Shown in pieces: positions 23,121-34,208 of a stretch of 64,000 nucleotides of DNA (position 1 is the stretch's first letter; each line of letters starts with the position of its first letter). Both the position numbers and the translations under genes were made by a program. The notes under the pieces are model-generated. The model made no database searches, was not told the DNA's origin, and was given only the letters and a program-made list of their open reading frames with translations. The stretch spans positions 13,039,706 through 13,103,705 of the forward strand of contig NC_059396.1 of NCBI RefSeq assembly GCF_905220565.1. Reading direction: 5' to 3'. This DNA is from Melitaea cinxia. Lineage: Eukaryota > Arthropoda > Insecta > Lepidoptera > Nymphalidae.

Positions 23121-23384
23121 ATGTTTGTCATAAAACGTGCTCGAAATTCGTATAAACGAATATTTGGCGAGAAGCATAACACCGTACCTAGCTGTAAAGA
23201 TGTTAACGTATTGTCTCAATTGTATCGTATGGGAGATCGCCCCGTCGCTGGTCGTGATTTAGAGGCCATTTTTCATTTGTATTGCACGAACCCGGAACGG
23301 GGATCAGTTTTGGCCGCAATTCTCCGGTACAGTAATCAATTGAACGCTTTTTACCTCCCTACCAATAACCTAACAGTAAATTGA
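23121..23384 (+). CDS. Unassigned small protein, 87 aa
   Basis: An 87-codon ORF starting MFVIKRARNSYKRIF and ending in TGA at 23382-23384. Composition is more balanced than in the chance ORFs around it, with Arg, Cys, Gly and Asp codons well spread, and the start context (AACAAATG) is acceptable for insects. The N-terminus is basic (KRARNSYKR). I see no signal peptide, membrane helix or known motif. It might be a single-exon gene, an exon of a larger gene, or a relic of an element. I do not recognise a family and assign no function. Confidence 0.3.
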   Translation: MFVIKRARNSYKRIFGEKHNTVPSCKDVNVLSQLYRMGDRPVAGRDLEAIFHLYCTNPERGSVLAAILRYSNQLNAFYLPTNNLTVN

Positions 23385-24350
23385 CTTACATGTAAATTTA
23401 AGAAATATGTTACGGTAAAAATGACTAGGTATTTGTATTTACAGAGTTATATAATATAGAAAAATGTAATTTTAACCTGACATAACCTGAGACCTGATTA
23501 TTTGTACAAAAGATAAGAGTTTTTTATAAACGCTATTGTTTTTGTTCTATTTATATGGTCAATTTGATAATTTAATTATTTTTTTTTAATTATGTTTCAC
23601 CAACCAACAGTAACAGTAGATATTTATATTGTCAGTTGTTGCGCAAAACATAAATAAAATAAAAGTAGGAGGGTTGAAAATTTATCTGCCCTTGTACTGG
23701 ATTAGAAAATATTAGAGACAAGTGGGTATGAAAATTTCCTCACGATATTTTGCTTCACCGTCAAATCTGTAACATATTTTAAGTACAAGTTTAGTACTTA
23801 TAAAATCAGGGATGCCAGGCTACATATATATAGTTAAAAAAAATTGAAAATTATAAAATAATTATATGTTGACAAACACTAATTCCGCCGATAAACTGTC
23901 ACGCAGTTTTATAAAATTGTACAGTATTTTTTGGTCAAATTAATAAAGAATTATTATTATTATTCAATAAAGTATCAGGGATCTAATGAGGTCATTTCAA
24001 AGAAAAAGTATACCAATATGGGTATACATCCACAGCACAGAATTCAATGGAATTATTATTTAAATATAGAAGACACTCAAAACAAGTGAAATGTGTGAAA
24101 GCATCTATTTTTGTAGCGGAGCACGAGGCGCAAAAACATTTATATTATGTTGACCAAAATATTCGAAAAGGATCTGACCTGAATAATGAACAAGTTGCAA
24201 GCGAAGGGTTTCATGAAAAACTTACCTATAAGTGAATTTCGGTCGGGGAAATGAAAGAGATCAGGTGAAACTTATAATAACGCTCGTACAATATCCCTTT
24301 GTTATTTCAATTTTATAATTCTTTTTTCTGAATAAAATAAGATATATAAT
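23385..24350. other. AT-rich stretch, no gene assigned
   Basis: A 62-codon ORF at 24047-24235 (plus) is compositionally plausible but unrecognised. Otherwise AT-rich DNA. Confidence 0.3.
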
Positions 24351-24351
24351 A

Positions 24352-24530
24352 ATTGTGTTTGCTCGCAAATGAACAAAAACCGGCTTCAATAACATCGACC
24401 AGTGATACAACGAAGATAGACAAAAAAAATAGTCATTACTTGACTATACGCATTATGAGAGATAACTCAAAAAGTACCTGTCAGATCTCAATCAAACTTA
24501 AATGCGATCACATGACATGCACCACCTTTA
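24352..24530 (+). repeat. Dispersed repeat family D, truncated
   Basis: Starts GTGTTTGCTCGCAAATGAAC and follows family D (see 22345) until it is cut by SINE-2 sequence at about 24530. Confidence 0.6.
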
Positions 24531-24788
24531 TACGCTTCAGCCTGTAATATCTCACTGCTGGGCATAGGTCTCTTTCCCCATGTAGAAGAAGGATCAGAGC
24601 TTAATCCACCACGCTACTCCACTGCGGGTTGTCGGATATATTCCCGACTGTGATTAACGATCGCTGTCAGGTGTACATGATAACAACCGGGCATAACATC
24701 GACGGCTTAACGTGCTTTTCGTTGCACGGTAGGGAGACTCACAAGGACTGCACAAAAACCCAGACCACGGTAAACATTTGTATTGGCC
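24531..24788 (-). mobile_element. SINE-2, head missing
   Basis: Tail and body of the SINE described at 5488, on the minus strand. The tail reads E-T-Y-A-Q-Q-stop-D-I-T-G-stop in the RTE-like frame. The tRNA-like head, which would lie at the right end, is absent: the copy stops at TTGGCCAT, just before box B would appear. This is 5' truncation. A Ginger-type element inserted 15 bp further right. Confidence 0.75.
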
Positions 24789-24806
24789 ATGTTTAATATA
24801 TATGTT

Positions 24807-25015
24807 GCAGTCAAAACTCTTAACCAGTCAAAAGCACTATTGACTAACAAAATCAGTCAGAAGTACTTTTGACCGTTTGCTTTAGTCAATAATACTTTTG
24901 ACTAAAATAACAGTCAAAAGTACTTTTGCCCAATGGAGCTGGTTAAAAGTACTTTTGACTAAATGATTCCGTCAAAAGTGGTTTTGACTAGTTGTATCAG
25001 TCAAAACTCTTAAAA
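24807..25015. repeat. Left array of 20-bp palindromes
   Basis: About eight units of the consensus AGTCAAAAGTACTTTTGACT, spaced roughly 25-30 bp apart, each degraded differently (for example AGTCAGAAGTACTTTTGACC and AGTCAATAATACTTTTGACT). The first and last units are half-palindromes AGTCAAAACTCTTAA. Likely binding sites for the element's transposase. Confidence 0.8.
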
Positions 25016-25107
25016 GTTAAGGTGGTCGATAAAAATAACGACAAACGGTAATATAAACTTTTATATTACTCGTTATTAGTGGAGAACGTGCTGATATTAG
25101 AACAAAA

Positions 25108-25671
25108 ATGAGTGACTACGAAAAGAAAGTAGGCCTTTTGCAAAGAATTTTAGCGATGGAAGATATGAAAGATAGTCATTTCAATGTGATGACAAAAAAA
25201 AATTTTGAAAAGTTTGCAGTGGACGTGGAAGACGCGAAATTTAATGAAAAGGAAACACCATTACAGTACAGTAGACTACAATGCTTTAACACATTGAAGT
25301 TTGTGGTATAAAAAAATTAGTTACAAACACATAACCTGTCAAATATTTTTGCCGGCTGAGGAAATCTATGACATTATTGATGCTGCTCATGTTTCTATAG
25401 GGCATGGTGGTCGCGATAGACTTAAGAATGAAACGGCAAAAAAGTACGCTAATGTTACAAAAGAAATGAGTAATATATATTTATCAATGTGCGAAGTATG
25501 CCAAAGGAAGAAAAGCAAGAAAAGGATGGGTCACGTTTAGAAACCGATCCTGCACACTGAAATGAACAGCCGCTGCCAAGTCGATCTGATTGACATGCAG
25601 TCGCAAGAAGATCGCGGGCATAAATCTATTATGGTTTATCAGGATCATTTGACAAAATTTATTCACATCTA
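25108..25671 (+). pseudogene. KRBA2-like integrase of Ginger-type element, broken
   Basis: Remnant of a transposase with a retroviral-type integrase. Frame 1 (25108-25311) encodes an N-terminal segment starting MSDYEKKVGLLQRILAMEDM. After a frameshift at about 25310 the next frame (25301-25540) carries the H2C2 zinc-binding module: H-V-S-I-G-H then C-E-V-C. After a TAG at 25538-25540 the same frame continues KPILHTEMNSRCQVDLIDMQ, which holds the first catalytic Asp, and ends KFIHI-stop at the right palindrome array. The second Asp and the Glu of the DDE triad are missing, so it is inactive. The order (coiled N-terminus, H2C2, QVDLIDMQ) is as in KRBA2-like proteins widespread in arthropods. 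Confidence 0.75.
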
Positions 25672-25897
25672 ACCAGTTTATAGTGCTTTTGACTGATGCA
25701 TTTTTGCAGTTAAAACTACTTTTGACGGAGAGCGTCAGTCAAAAGTATTTTTAACCGCGAATTTGCAGTCAAAAGTACTAATAACCAATAATTTTCAGTC
25801 AAAACCACTTTTGACCAACTTGTCCAGTCAAAAGTACTTTTGACTGATTTCGCTAGTCAATAGTACTTTTGACTGGTTAAGAGTTCTGACTGCAACA
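25672..25897. repeat. Right array of 20-bp palindromes
   Basis: About eight units of the AGTCAAAAGTACTTTTGACT type, mirroring the left array and ending in the terminal inverted repeat. The number of units per end appears equal (about eight). Confidence 0.8.
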
Positions 25898-25924
25898 TAT
25901 ACACATACCACAATCAATTTTTGT

Positions 25925-26117
25925 ATTGTACGCACCGAAAACGCTGCTGCCCATCTTCAGCCTGTGTAATTCAAAGCCAGCAGTTGGATGGTTATCCCGC
26001 CATAGGTCGGCTTTATAAGTTCCAAGGTGGTAGTGGAACTGTGTTATCCCTTAGTCGCCTCTTACGACACCCACGGGAAGAGAGGGGGTGGCTATATTCT
26101 TTACTACCGTAGCCACA
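25925..26117 (-). mobile_element. SINE-1, 3' part missing
   Basis: On the minus strand, head (GTGGCTACGG...) and body up to CTTCGGTGCG are present but the RTE-like tail and (GAT)n are absent. Target-primed insertions usually lose the 5' end, so loss of the 3' end implies a later deletion or rearrangement at about 25925, close to the Ginger element's right end. Confidence 0.75.
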
Positions 26118-26119
26118 TT

Positions 26120-28050
26120 AGGCATATAGGGCCTATATACGAATATATAGATGCAGGCAAATATATGCTTAAACACCCGTTTGTATTATTGTATAACTTG
26201 CTAACGTTCCAATCTTGCCTCGTACTGATAAATCAATGTTAGGTTATTTGGCTATAAGGTCATAAGTTAGTTGTTAATCTCTTATAATCGTAATATATCA
26301 ATAAAAGTTATTGATTATTGGTAATATAACTGGTAAATATTTCACTCTTTCTGTGTGTATTTATCTGTTTTAATTTTAATTTTTATGTATTATATACATA
26401 TACTAGTATAAATAAGTTAGACAACGTGAATTGTTTTAAATATGCGTATATTCTCGAATTATTTGAAATAGAATTATTTATTCAGGTTAAATACAAAAGG
26501 CTCTAAAAAGCACGTTATTTTCTAAAACGGCCAGTGGGTCAAAAGGTTTCTCTAATGGCGAGCCCAAAAGCCAATTATATCAATTAAATACTCCAACGCT
26601 AACCTGTACCACTTTTTACGTCAGTTTTATAAATAACACTTTTTTCACGCCTTTTTTTTAAATTGGCGCACCGGTGTCAACGAGTCAACTCAGTAAAGTA
26701 AATCCTGTAACTATGACATCACAATTCATGTTCATACTTCGCAATGGTCTCGCCATTAGCTTTAATGATCCCTACAAAGTTAAGTATTTTCTAGAAATTA
26801 ATCTAAATCTAAAAACAAAAAAAAAATTAAGTGGCATAAAGAAAATATCTATTCTTTATCGAACTTAAAATTTTGTAGTTATTTTTATAGAAATATATTT
26901 AAAAATAAGTAAAAAAAAAACTTAGGTAGTTTTAAGAGAAAAATAGGATTATGCTTGATAACATGAATGACAGTAACGATTGATGGAGAGGAAAGATGAA
27001 GTTCAGGCTGGCATATTAGACCACCCATCACGTAATGCTGCTAAGATATTGATCAAAACTATTTTAAAGCAATAAATATTTCTCTTAGCATATACATTAC
27101 CCTGGATTTAGCTTAAAGCACTTAATTTATACATTACTCTGGGTTTAGATTAAAGCACTTAATTTTCAATCTATGTTTTAGTATTTTAAATGTATTTTTA
27201 CAAGTTAAAAATAAAAGTCAAATCTTAAATGCATATGCCCCTTGTTGTAGTTAAAGCACGGCTATTACGAATTATTTAATGCTGTCAAATATTATGTTTG
27301 CAGGACTTAAATAGTGATCGTAAAAATATAAACATTTGGTTCACCTACAAATTATTTAAACTTACACCTAACAACTAATTTTGATACCTCGAAAAGACAT
27401 ATGTACAATTGTATATATCTTTACATAGAATGTTTGCCTAAAATGCAGCAATTTCTTATTTACACATATGAAGCAATAACAAGATTAGTGCTTATGCAGG
27501 CCAGTAATAAGGTACGGAAACGGATTGTATATCTGATTATCAACTTCAACAGGTACGCACTGTTGCTTCGTCCAGTCACGAAAACACGGTCAAAGCCTTC
27601 ACAGCCTTAGCGAATATAACGAGTAGAGTCAGTCGCTCCAATTCTGAGCACTTTCTGAAAGCTCACGCCTCTTCTCATAAACTTCACTGAATAATTTATT
27701 TAGTGTTTTACCTCTAATGAGATTCAATGTCCTTTACAATTTATACAAACTTTGCAACTTAAATATAAGGATAGGAGAGTCTAGTAAAGGATGAAAATAA
27801 AATAACAAGTTCTGTTTATTCAATTTAAATATAACTTAATGTAAATCACTTTCATTAATCACATGATTTGTTATCACTGTTTAAACCTAAGATAGATACA
27901 TCGATTTTGCTATCTGTTGTCTTCGCATATGCTAACGTAGCAGAAGAATATTAACACCTTAATTTTTTAAAATATAGATGTATATTTTCTACTATTAATC
28001 TTAATCACTTTAATTAAACTACAAAACTAAAAGTTAAACGGGCCTTTGTA
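26120..28050. other. AT-rich stretch, no gene seen
   Basis: Several short ORFs (26674, 27401) without recognised similarity. There is a weak direct repeat near 27100-27170 (YTTAAAGCACTTAATTT). No termini or RNA genes seen. Confidence 0.35.
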
Positions 28051-28055
28051 TATAA

Positions 28056-28124
28056 ACAAAAACTATTGCATTAAATTATGGAATGTATTATATATTGCAT
28101 AATGTTTAATGCAATAGTTTTTGT
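28056..28124. repeat. Perfect 20-bp inverted repeat (hairpin)
   Basis: Arms ACAAAAACTATTGCATTAAA (28056-28075) and its exact reverse complement (28105-28124) enclose a 29-nt loop that can pair further through TTATG/CATAA. It could be a tiny MITE relic or a structured transcript of pre-miRNA size. It is AT-rich, and no expression evidence is available. Confidence 0.5.
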
Positions 28125-28129
28125 AGTAG

Positions 28130-30720
28130 GTATTCGAATAGGTGTGTGACGGGAATATATTTTTAAAATAATTTATACTAAAATTTAATAGTGATGCATA
28201 TTCGGTAAGTAAAAAGAATATAGAAGGAAGTTGTGATTGCTTTGACGTTATAATTATATGTGTTACGATTCACGCCCGCTCGTTACGCGATGAATACTGC
28301 GTAATTGAGACATCTCCGTCTTTGCAATCATTGCTACACTAACAGCTACCAAGATGGAAAATCACTTTTAACTTCTTTCTTTTGCTATTGTGTAGAGAGA
28401 TCTCATATTCTGTGTACTAGCTGTTAGCATAAAAATGATTATATTTGCACATAGGTGCTAAAGAAGCACCTAATGATTATATTACAAAAAAGTTTGAACC
28501 TCTTAATATGCCTCATATCTGGTTCGACATTCGTGCGCTAAAACGTCCTGACTGTTCAGAGAGTTCGCTCGCTCAGCTTTTAAGCTGCTCTCCTAATTCG
28601 TTTACGTTTTCACGTCATGCAATGATATAAACCGACGTCTTCAAAGGCTAGTCACCAAAATATGCTTTACAATTTTCCTGCATACAGTCAGATTATATAC
28701 ATTCCATTTCAACTTTAAAAAACACAACCTCAAAATCAAACTGATATATCTAACTGTATGCGTGTGTATGCGTTCGTATAAACGTTACTAGCTCTTACAC
28801 TATTAGTAAAGTCTCATTAAAAACCAGAAACATGTAGCTTTTTGGAGCTTTTTAAATAATATTTCACATGTTACTCATTAATGAATAAATATTAGATTTT
28901 AAATTTCGTGTCTTCTCCATTCTACGTGACATTGGCGAAATCATCTGTGCTAGTTTAGCTCTGTTGGAAGCCATTGAATCCATCTGATTGAATGAATGAA
29001 TGATTTTAAATTTAATGATCCAATAATAAACATCTTTGTTTTTAAACTTTGTGAAAATGTTGAATAATAAATTTGAAACAATAAAGATGCTAACTGCTTT
29101 ACAAAACGTAAAGGTTTGTTTGTACATAACATAATGAAATTCGTGGCGTAATAATAACATTATTTTGCTCTATGAAAAAACGGAAACTAACTCTAATATA
29201 ACGTTAGTATAATTTTATTTTAGTTCTAGCGTTTACAAAATTACTTATTTCATTAAAGAAATAATATTTGTATGTCATTATTATGTCAAATATTTTATTT
29301 AACGAAGTGGTCACGTGTTCTTAGGATAAGAATAAAAATAAATTACTGAACGAAAATACATTTTAAATTGTGTTCCTTGTTTCTTAATATATTGTTAAAG
29401 CAATTAACGCATTTTATCATAAAATGGTAAGAAATATCTTGCCTTCTCTGTGTAATCTATTCTCTAAGCTTGGCAACATAGCCTTGTGTCTTTTAACTGT
29501 CTCGTTGGCGCTTTCACGCACGCTTACAAGGAGGGCCTACGAGATTACACGTGAGATTGCAAGAGCAAAACAATAGTCGCGCATTCAGCATGGCGAAGAC
29601 GTAGCACTTTTTGTGTGTACGCCCCATGTTACACATAGTGTCCGAGAAGAAAAATGTAGAGCGGGGGCCCGGAATAGACTGAGGTCAACGACCCTTTCGG
29701 CGCCGTCTGTACCGCCTTCAGAAATCGTACATTATTTAACATGATCTATGATAACTACTAACGTATTCATACCATTGGCACTACGATAACAAAAAAAAAA
29801 TTAAGGGTATATCGCCCCGGAATGACGTAAAAATATCAAATAGGTACTTATTGATACTTAGTGTGTGATTAGTTTGGATATTATTTTAAAAATAAATAGT
29901 AAATGCTAATTACATAAACCTCTTATTAGCTAGCTCATTTTGAAGTTAAACAGGTTAGGGCTATTTTTTTTTGGAACGAAATTATGTCGATAATCAGTCT
30001 AATTTGGAAGTTAGATAGGTAAGGTTTATTTTTTTTATAACGAAATTATGCCGATAAACGGTCAAATTTTGACCTCGATAATTCGACGGTTCTTAATCTA
30101 AAGCCTTACCCTCTTATTTCTTATACGGTTAAATTAATATTACCAGCCTTTTCTAATAATACTCACCTATACGACGTGAATTTCTTGATGGATGCTACTT
30201 AAATCTAATTGAAAAGAAAGTGCAGCTACCGCTTGGGTCGCAAACGCGTTGAAACATGAACACAGTAATTATTATAAAACTTACACATATAATGATAAAT
30301 TGATATTAATGCTACATATGTACAATAATAAGTCAAACAAATTGATCACTTGATATTGAAAGGTTCAATCCATAAGTCTTAAGCCTTAAAAGTAATCCGT
30401 TTTTCCAAACTTATGACATTGTCATAACACTGAGCAGCTCAGGCTTTCAAAATCTGCCAAAATTAAAGTTGATAAGTTTGTCAGCTGTCAATAGAATAAT
30501 ATTGCTTTGACCAAATTGAAACGTCTATCTTCTAGGTAAACACCAATATTTAGTGTCTGACGTCTGTGTAATCAACTGTTAGTGATAAAACATGATAGGT
30601 TCAAAGCTGTTGAGAGCCTGGGATAAGCTTACTGCGATTGGATCCTGCACGTGTAGTGTAGTTAGTAATATTGTTGGGGAATTCACACTATATACTAATG
30701 CAATTGACACATGGATTTCT
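28130..30720. other. Unique sequence, no gene assigned
   Basis: AT-rich with a less AT-rich patch at about 29450-29720 (includes GGCGCTTTCACGCACGC and GAGCGGGGGCCCGGAATAG) that matches no other repeat here. It might be regulatory or exonic, but no ORF or splice pattern convinces me. An imperfect direct repeat GAAGTTARRYAGGTWAGG lies at about 29942 and 30006. Confidence 0.3.
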
Positions 30721-30727
30721 ATATAAC

Positions 30728-30980
30728 TGTGTTTACTCGCAAACGAAAACGACTTTAATTACATCGGCAAGTAATACAACGTAAGTAGACGAAAAAAAAT
30801 TAACAAACGCACTAGTCTTCACTACGATTTTCGAGGGTTTCCCTCGATTTCTCTGGGATTCCATCATCAGATCCTGATTTCCTTATCATGATACCACACT
30901 TGGGATATCTTCTTTCCAACAAAAAAAAAATATATATATCAAAATCAAATATATTTATATCCTTTTTTGAAGTCGGTTAA
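30728..30980 (+). repeat. Dispersed repeat family D, internally shortened
   Basis: From GTGTTTACTCGCAAACGAAA to TTTTTTGAAGTCGG. It follows family D (22345) but lacks the middle portion. Confidence 0.6.
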
Positions 30981-31624
30981 AAGTTTCATGTGAGTTATTT
31001 TAATGTGTGTTAGTTAAATACGATTGTTTGTGATTTTGTTGTTTGATTGTTTTTGATTGTCATTGTTTCTGTTTTATAAAGCTACGCAACTAGCTGTAAA
31101 AAGTAGCACTCATAGGAGTTTATCTGCACACCTAAGTCGCCTTTCTATACATTTACAAGCTAAAATTATTTAGTTTAGTATTTTCTGTTATAAATATTAT
31201 TCAACAACAAAAGTTGAAGTTTCATCAGCCATCCATCACAAAACCTCTAAAACGAAACCCACTCACACTAAAACTCTGTCTGTTCCGTGTGAGAATTTTC
31301 ACACCGCTTCGCTGTTGTTATTTTTAAATATATGTTACCAGTATAGAACGATGACTTTTTTCTCTTCTGTGACCGTTATGACGATAGTATTCAATTTAAA
31401 TAAAAAAAAAAAAGAATAAATATTTCTATTATAAATACATTTTTTTTTTTCGTTTTAAATTTTTAGATAATAATATAACATAAAATATTTTTAGATATTA
31501 TACCGTATACGATCGTAAAGTAATATAGACATCGTTGTACTTACGATAGCAACTTCATACTGTACACTTTTGAATTTTAAGCTCGTCAAGACTAGCTTTC
31601 TCAACTATTTAAAAGTTGCAATAT

Positions 31625-31855
31625 ACAATAACTTCAATTACATCGAAAAGTATCACAGAAGTAGATCGACGATTACTCAAGAAGTAATCGTCAGATCTCG
31701 ATGTAATTCAAACAGGACTACATGACTAACACCAGCTTACGATTAATAAAGAATCATCAGAATAGGTATACCCAGTAAAAGGGTATAGGGTAAAAGTTAT
31801 GTTACGCACAAAAAATACCGTCGAATAAAGAAACTCCTCTTTTTGAAGTGGTTAA
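31625..31855 (+). repeat. Dispersed repeat family D, divergent
   Basis: Contains 'acttcaattacatcgaaaag', CAGATCTCGATGTAATTC, TACCCAGTAAAAGGG and finally CTCCTCTTTTTGAAGTGG, in the order seen in family D. Confidence 0.5.
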
Positions 31856-31859
31856 AAAG

Positions 31860-33040
31860 AGATAATATTAAGGAATATGTAGAACATGAAGTATTTACGA
31901 AAGCAGATAATAGAAAAGATGCAAATCGTACTTTTATTATAAACAGAAAATCGCGTAAACCAGACATTTTAATATAGACAGTATATTCATTGTGTATTTA
32001 TTTTTATTAATAAATTTATAAAAGTACAAACTTTTCGTCTTCTTAAATTAACTTGCGTATAATTTTTATTACGAGACAATGAAATAAAGCAATCTAACTT
32101 CCAAAAGTTTCCCTTAATTACAATGTTCGAAGTCAATCGACGTCTGACCTAAATTTGCATTTGAATAAGAAGGCCGCTGTCTCCCAACAACTTTAACACA
32201 ATCGCCTTCATCTTAATAATTCCAATTTCGCGTTTTGAATGTAAACAGAACTGCAATGTGAGGATTAGGCAACGATTTGACAAAGTTTCCTACTTGACGC
32301 TGCGAGCTGAAGCGCTGATATCATCGGGCTTTACTGCCGACTTCACTGGTACTAGCGAAATTAAATTAAAATCTGTAACGAGTTTCATTTTACTACATTT
32401 TATCTTTATTGCTGTTATAAAACTGAAGGTGAGTTTTAGTTTATTCGAGAATCACACAAAACTACCAAAATTAAAAGTTTTTTATGTTCCCGAGCCTTTG
32501 ATTGAACTCGAGAACTTGTATTTTATTACTTATTTGTACAAATATAGAAATAGTTTCTTTTTTCAATTAAGGTGTATGCACATCTCTATAAGAATGCGTA
32601 TTTTTATAGAGATCTATAAAAATATCAGAAAGAAAACATCTCGTGCCGTTATGGAAATTGCCTAAAAATATTGTATTTCGACTGTGTTAAAAAACTTGTT
32701 ATTATAGGGTTTCTCACAGATACATCAAACTTGAGTATAGGATTTTCAAAATCTCATTGTCAAATCTACTCTCTGCAACTAAAAAGAGAAGCTTGTGTAG
32801 TCTACGTGTGCTTGTAGATAAATTAGTTGGTTGTATTATGTTCTACCTCTTGTAGCGGAAGACACATAAAGGCCACGATATACAAATTTCTCTCTTCTAT
32901 TTATTTATTTATTTATTTATTTATGGGGAAATGTTAACAACATGCGTATACTAAAACTTAAAAATGTGAATTATTAGCAAAAAGAAAACAAACAAGTTTG
33001 TCCATACATGTAGACAGTATTAAACTCATATTGTTTATAT
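31860..33040. other. No gene assigned
   Basis: Holds a 135-codon ORF on the plus strand (32258-32665) rich in Phe, Ile and Lys. It shows no known motif and contains a donor-like GAAG|GTGAGT at about 32427, so it is either chance or crosses an exon boundary. A (TTTA)n run lies at 32899-32924. Confidence 0.3.
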
Positions 33041-33305
33041 GTAGGGGAACACCGGGCAAGATGGGGTAGTTAAGGTTTAAAGCTCCAGAAATCGTAGGGG
33101 TTCATGGTTTCATAATCATATTTATTCTTAATCAGGCTTGTAGTTATCAATCTTACATATTAAATTTAAATCAGGAACACAGCACCATAGAATTGTTAAT
33201 AATATAACAAAATGTAAAACATGACATATCACCCCATCATGCCCGATAGGTCGGGTAAGATGGGGTGGGCCTAATGGGCAAGATGGGGTATAGCCATTCT
33301 CTCGA

Positions 33306-33600
33306 CTATTGAGGAGTGCAGAACTCGCAAATGAATGTTGCTTCGGCATCATTATCATCCACTCCTGCGCAGCCATAATGTAACCATTTACCACAAGAAG
33401 AATAAGCAATCCAAACTTTCTTGGAGCCGAAATATAACCCTGTAGAATATAGGCATGGAGTGCTTTCGGTTTCAACATCACTCTTTTCAGAAGACGACTG
33501 TCTAATACGTTTCTTTGGATTATATTGCTTTGTGGCTTTAGTCTTGAAATAGGTTTTGTTTCTCTTCCTTTTTCTGTTTTCGCTCCTTTTTTCTCTGTCT
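33306..33600 (-). pseudogene. Pogo transposase C-terminus with PHD-like finger
   Basis: A basic, nuclear-localisation-like stretch (NPKKRIRQSSSEKSDV) is followed by a Cys/His module P-C-L-Y-S ... S-S-C-G-K-W-L-H-Y-G-C-A ... F-I-C-E-F-C and a stop at 33306-33308. The spacing resembles the PHD-type C-terminal finger of some pogo/Tigger transposases. Two expected cysteines appear replaced (Ser in CLYS, Tyr before SSC), so zinc binding is probably lost. Upstream, the frame runs into stops. Confidence 0.65.
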
Positions 33601-33959
33601 GATTTCCTTGTTTTGCTTTTTTAACTTTTCTGTCACATTTTTTTTAAATAAATTCTTCTAACTTAACTCTAACTACTTCTGTTTATAGGGTGAAGAGGTT
33701 ATTATAGTAGTTTTACCGCGTTTTTTCGTCACTTAATGTCTTCTTGGTCACTGGAAGAGGCAATAGTTGCTTTAGGCTGGCTAATGCACTAAATTAGGCC
33801 AATAAGAAAATCTAGGGGAAGGACTCAAATTTAAATATGTGTTAATTTCAGTTGTACTAGTTGTCACAACTGTTGAAGTAGCGGGATCTGTAACAACAAC
33901 TGCAGTGGTCGTTGCTGTTGTTGTAAGAGGTGCTGCCACAGTATCTACAGTTAAAAAAA

Positions 33960-34208
33960 CCCGCTTTCTATGTCTAGTAAATAATCCCTCAAGCTCATCC
34001 TCTTCTTCTTCTTTTTGCGAGAATACTGGTACCCAAAGGTACCTTTACATTCTTTTTTAGCCTTTTTTACCTTTCATTCCAATGTAAGTTGTGGGACTAA
34101 GAAAGATTTTGCAGCCAACATATATCCCATTTCTCGCTTCAAAACAACTTCTATCGCCTTATTCAGTGCTTCCCTTGACCGTTTTCCTCTTCCTGAATTT
34201 CTTTTATA
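33960..34208 (-). pseudogene. Pogo transposase N-terminus, psq-type HTH
   Basis: From 34208 leftward the frame reads Y-K-R-N-S-G-R-G-K-R-S-R-E-A-L-N-K-A-I-E and continues to AAKSFLVPQLTLE, the pipsqueak-type helix-turn-helix at the start of pogo transposases, then a TGA at 34074-34076 where Arg is expected (CGA to TGA change). Beyond it KVKKAK and, in a shifted frame, YLLDIESGFF match the usual continuation. The DDE core that should follow is absent, so this is a non-functional remnant. Confidence 0.7.

Larger units (their letters stand above)
24803..25897 (+). mobile_element. Ginger-type DNA transposon, internally deleted
   Basis: A 1,095-bp element with termini TGTTGCAGTCAAAACTCTTA and, inverted at the right, TAAGAGTTCTGACTGCAACA, flanked by a 4-bp TATA duplication (24799-24802 and 25898-25901). 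The terminal TGTTG fits the TGTNR rule and the 4-bp TSD of Ginger elements, cut-and-paste transposons with a retroviral-like integrase. Each end has an array of about eight diverged palindromic units of the form AGTCAAAAGTACTTTTGACT. Between them lies a broken KRBA2-like integrase gene (25108-25671). The integrase ends abruptly at the right array, so most of the catalytic core has been deleted. Confidence 0.8.

Noticed and set aside
24807..25015. CRISPR-like array: regular about 20-bp repeats with short spacers
   Set aside because: Units are diverged palindromes with 5-15 bp gaps, mirrored at the other end of a TIR-bounded element with a TSD in an insect genome; no cas genes. These are transposon subterminal repeats.
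32258..32665. 135-codon ORF, plus strand
   Set aside because: AT-driven composition (Phe, Ile, Lys), no domain, and a splice-donor-like site within; not supported as a gene.
33839..34060. Val/Thr/Ser-rich ORF, plus strand
   Set aside because: Antisense shadow of the pogo element's coding remnant and of simple repeats in it.
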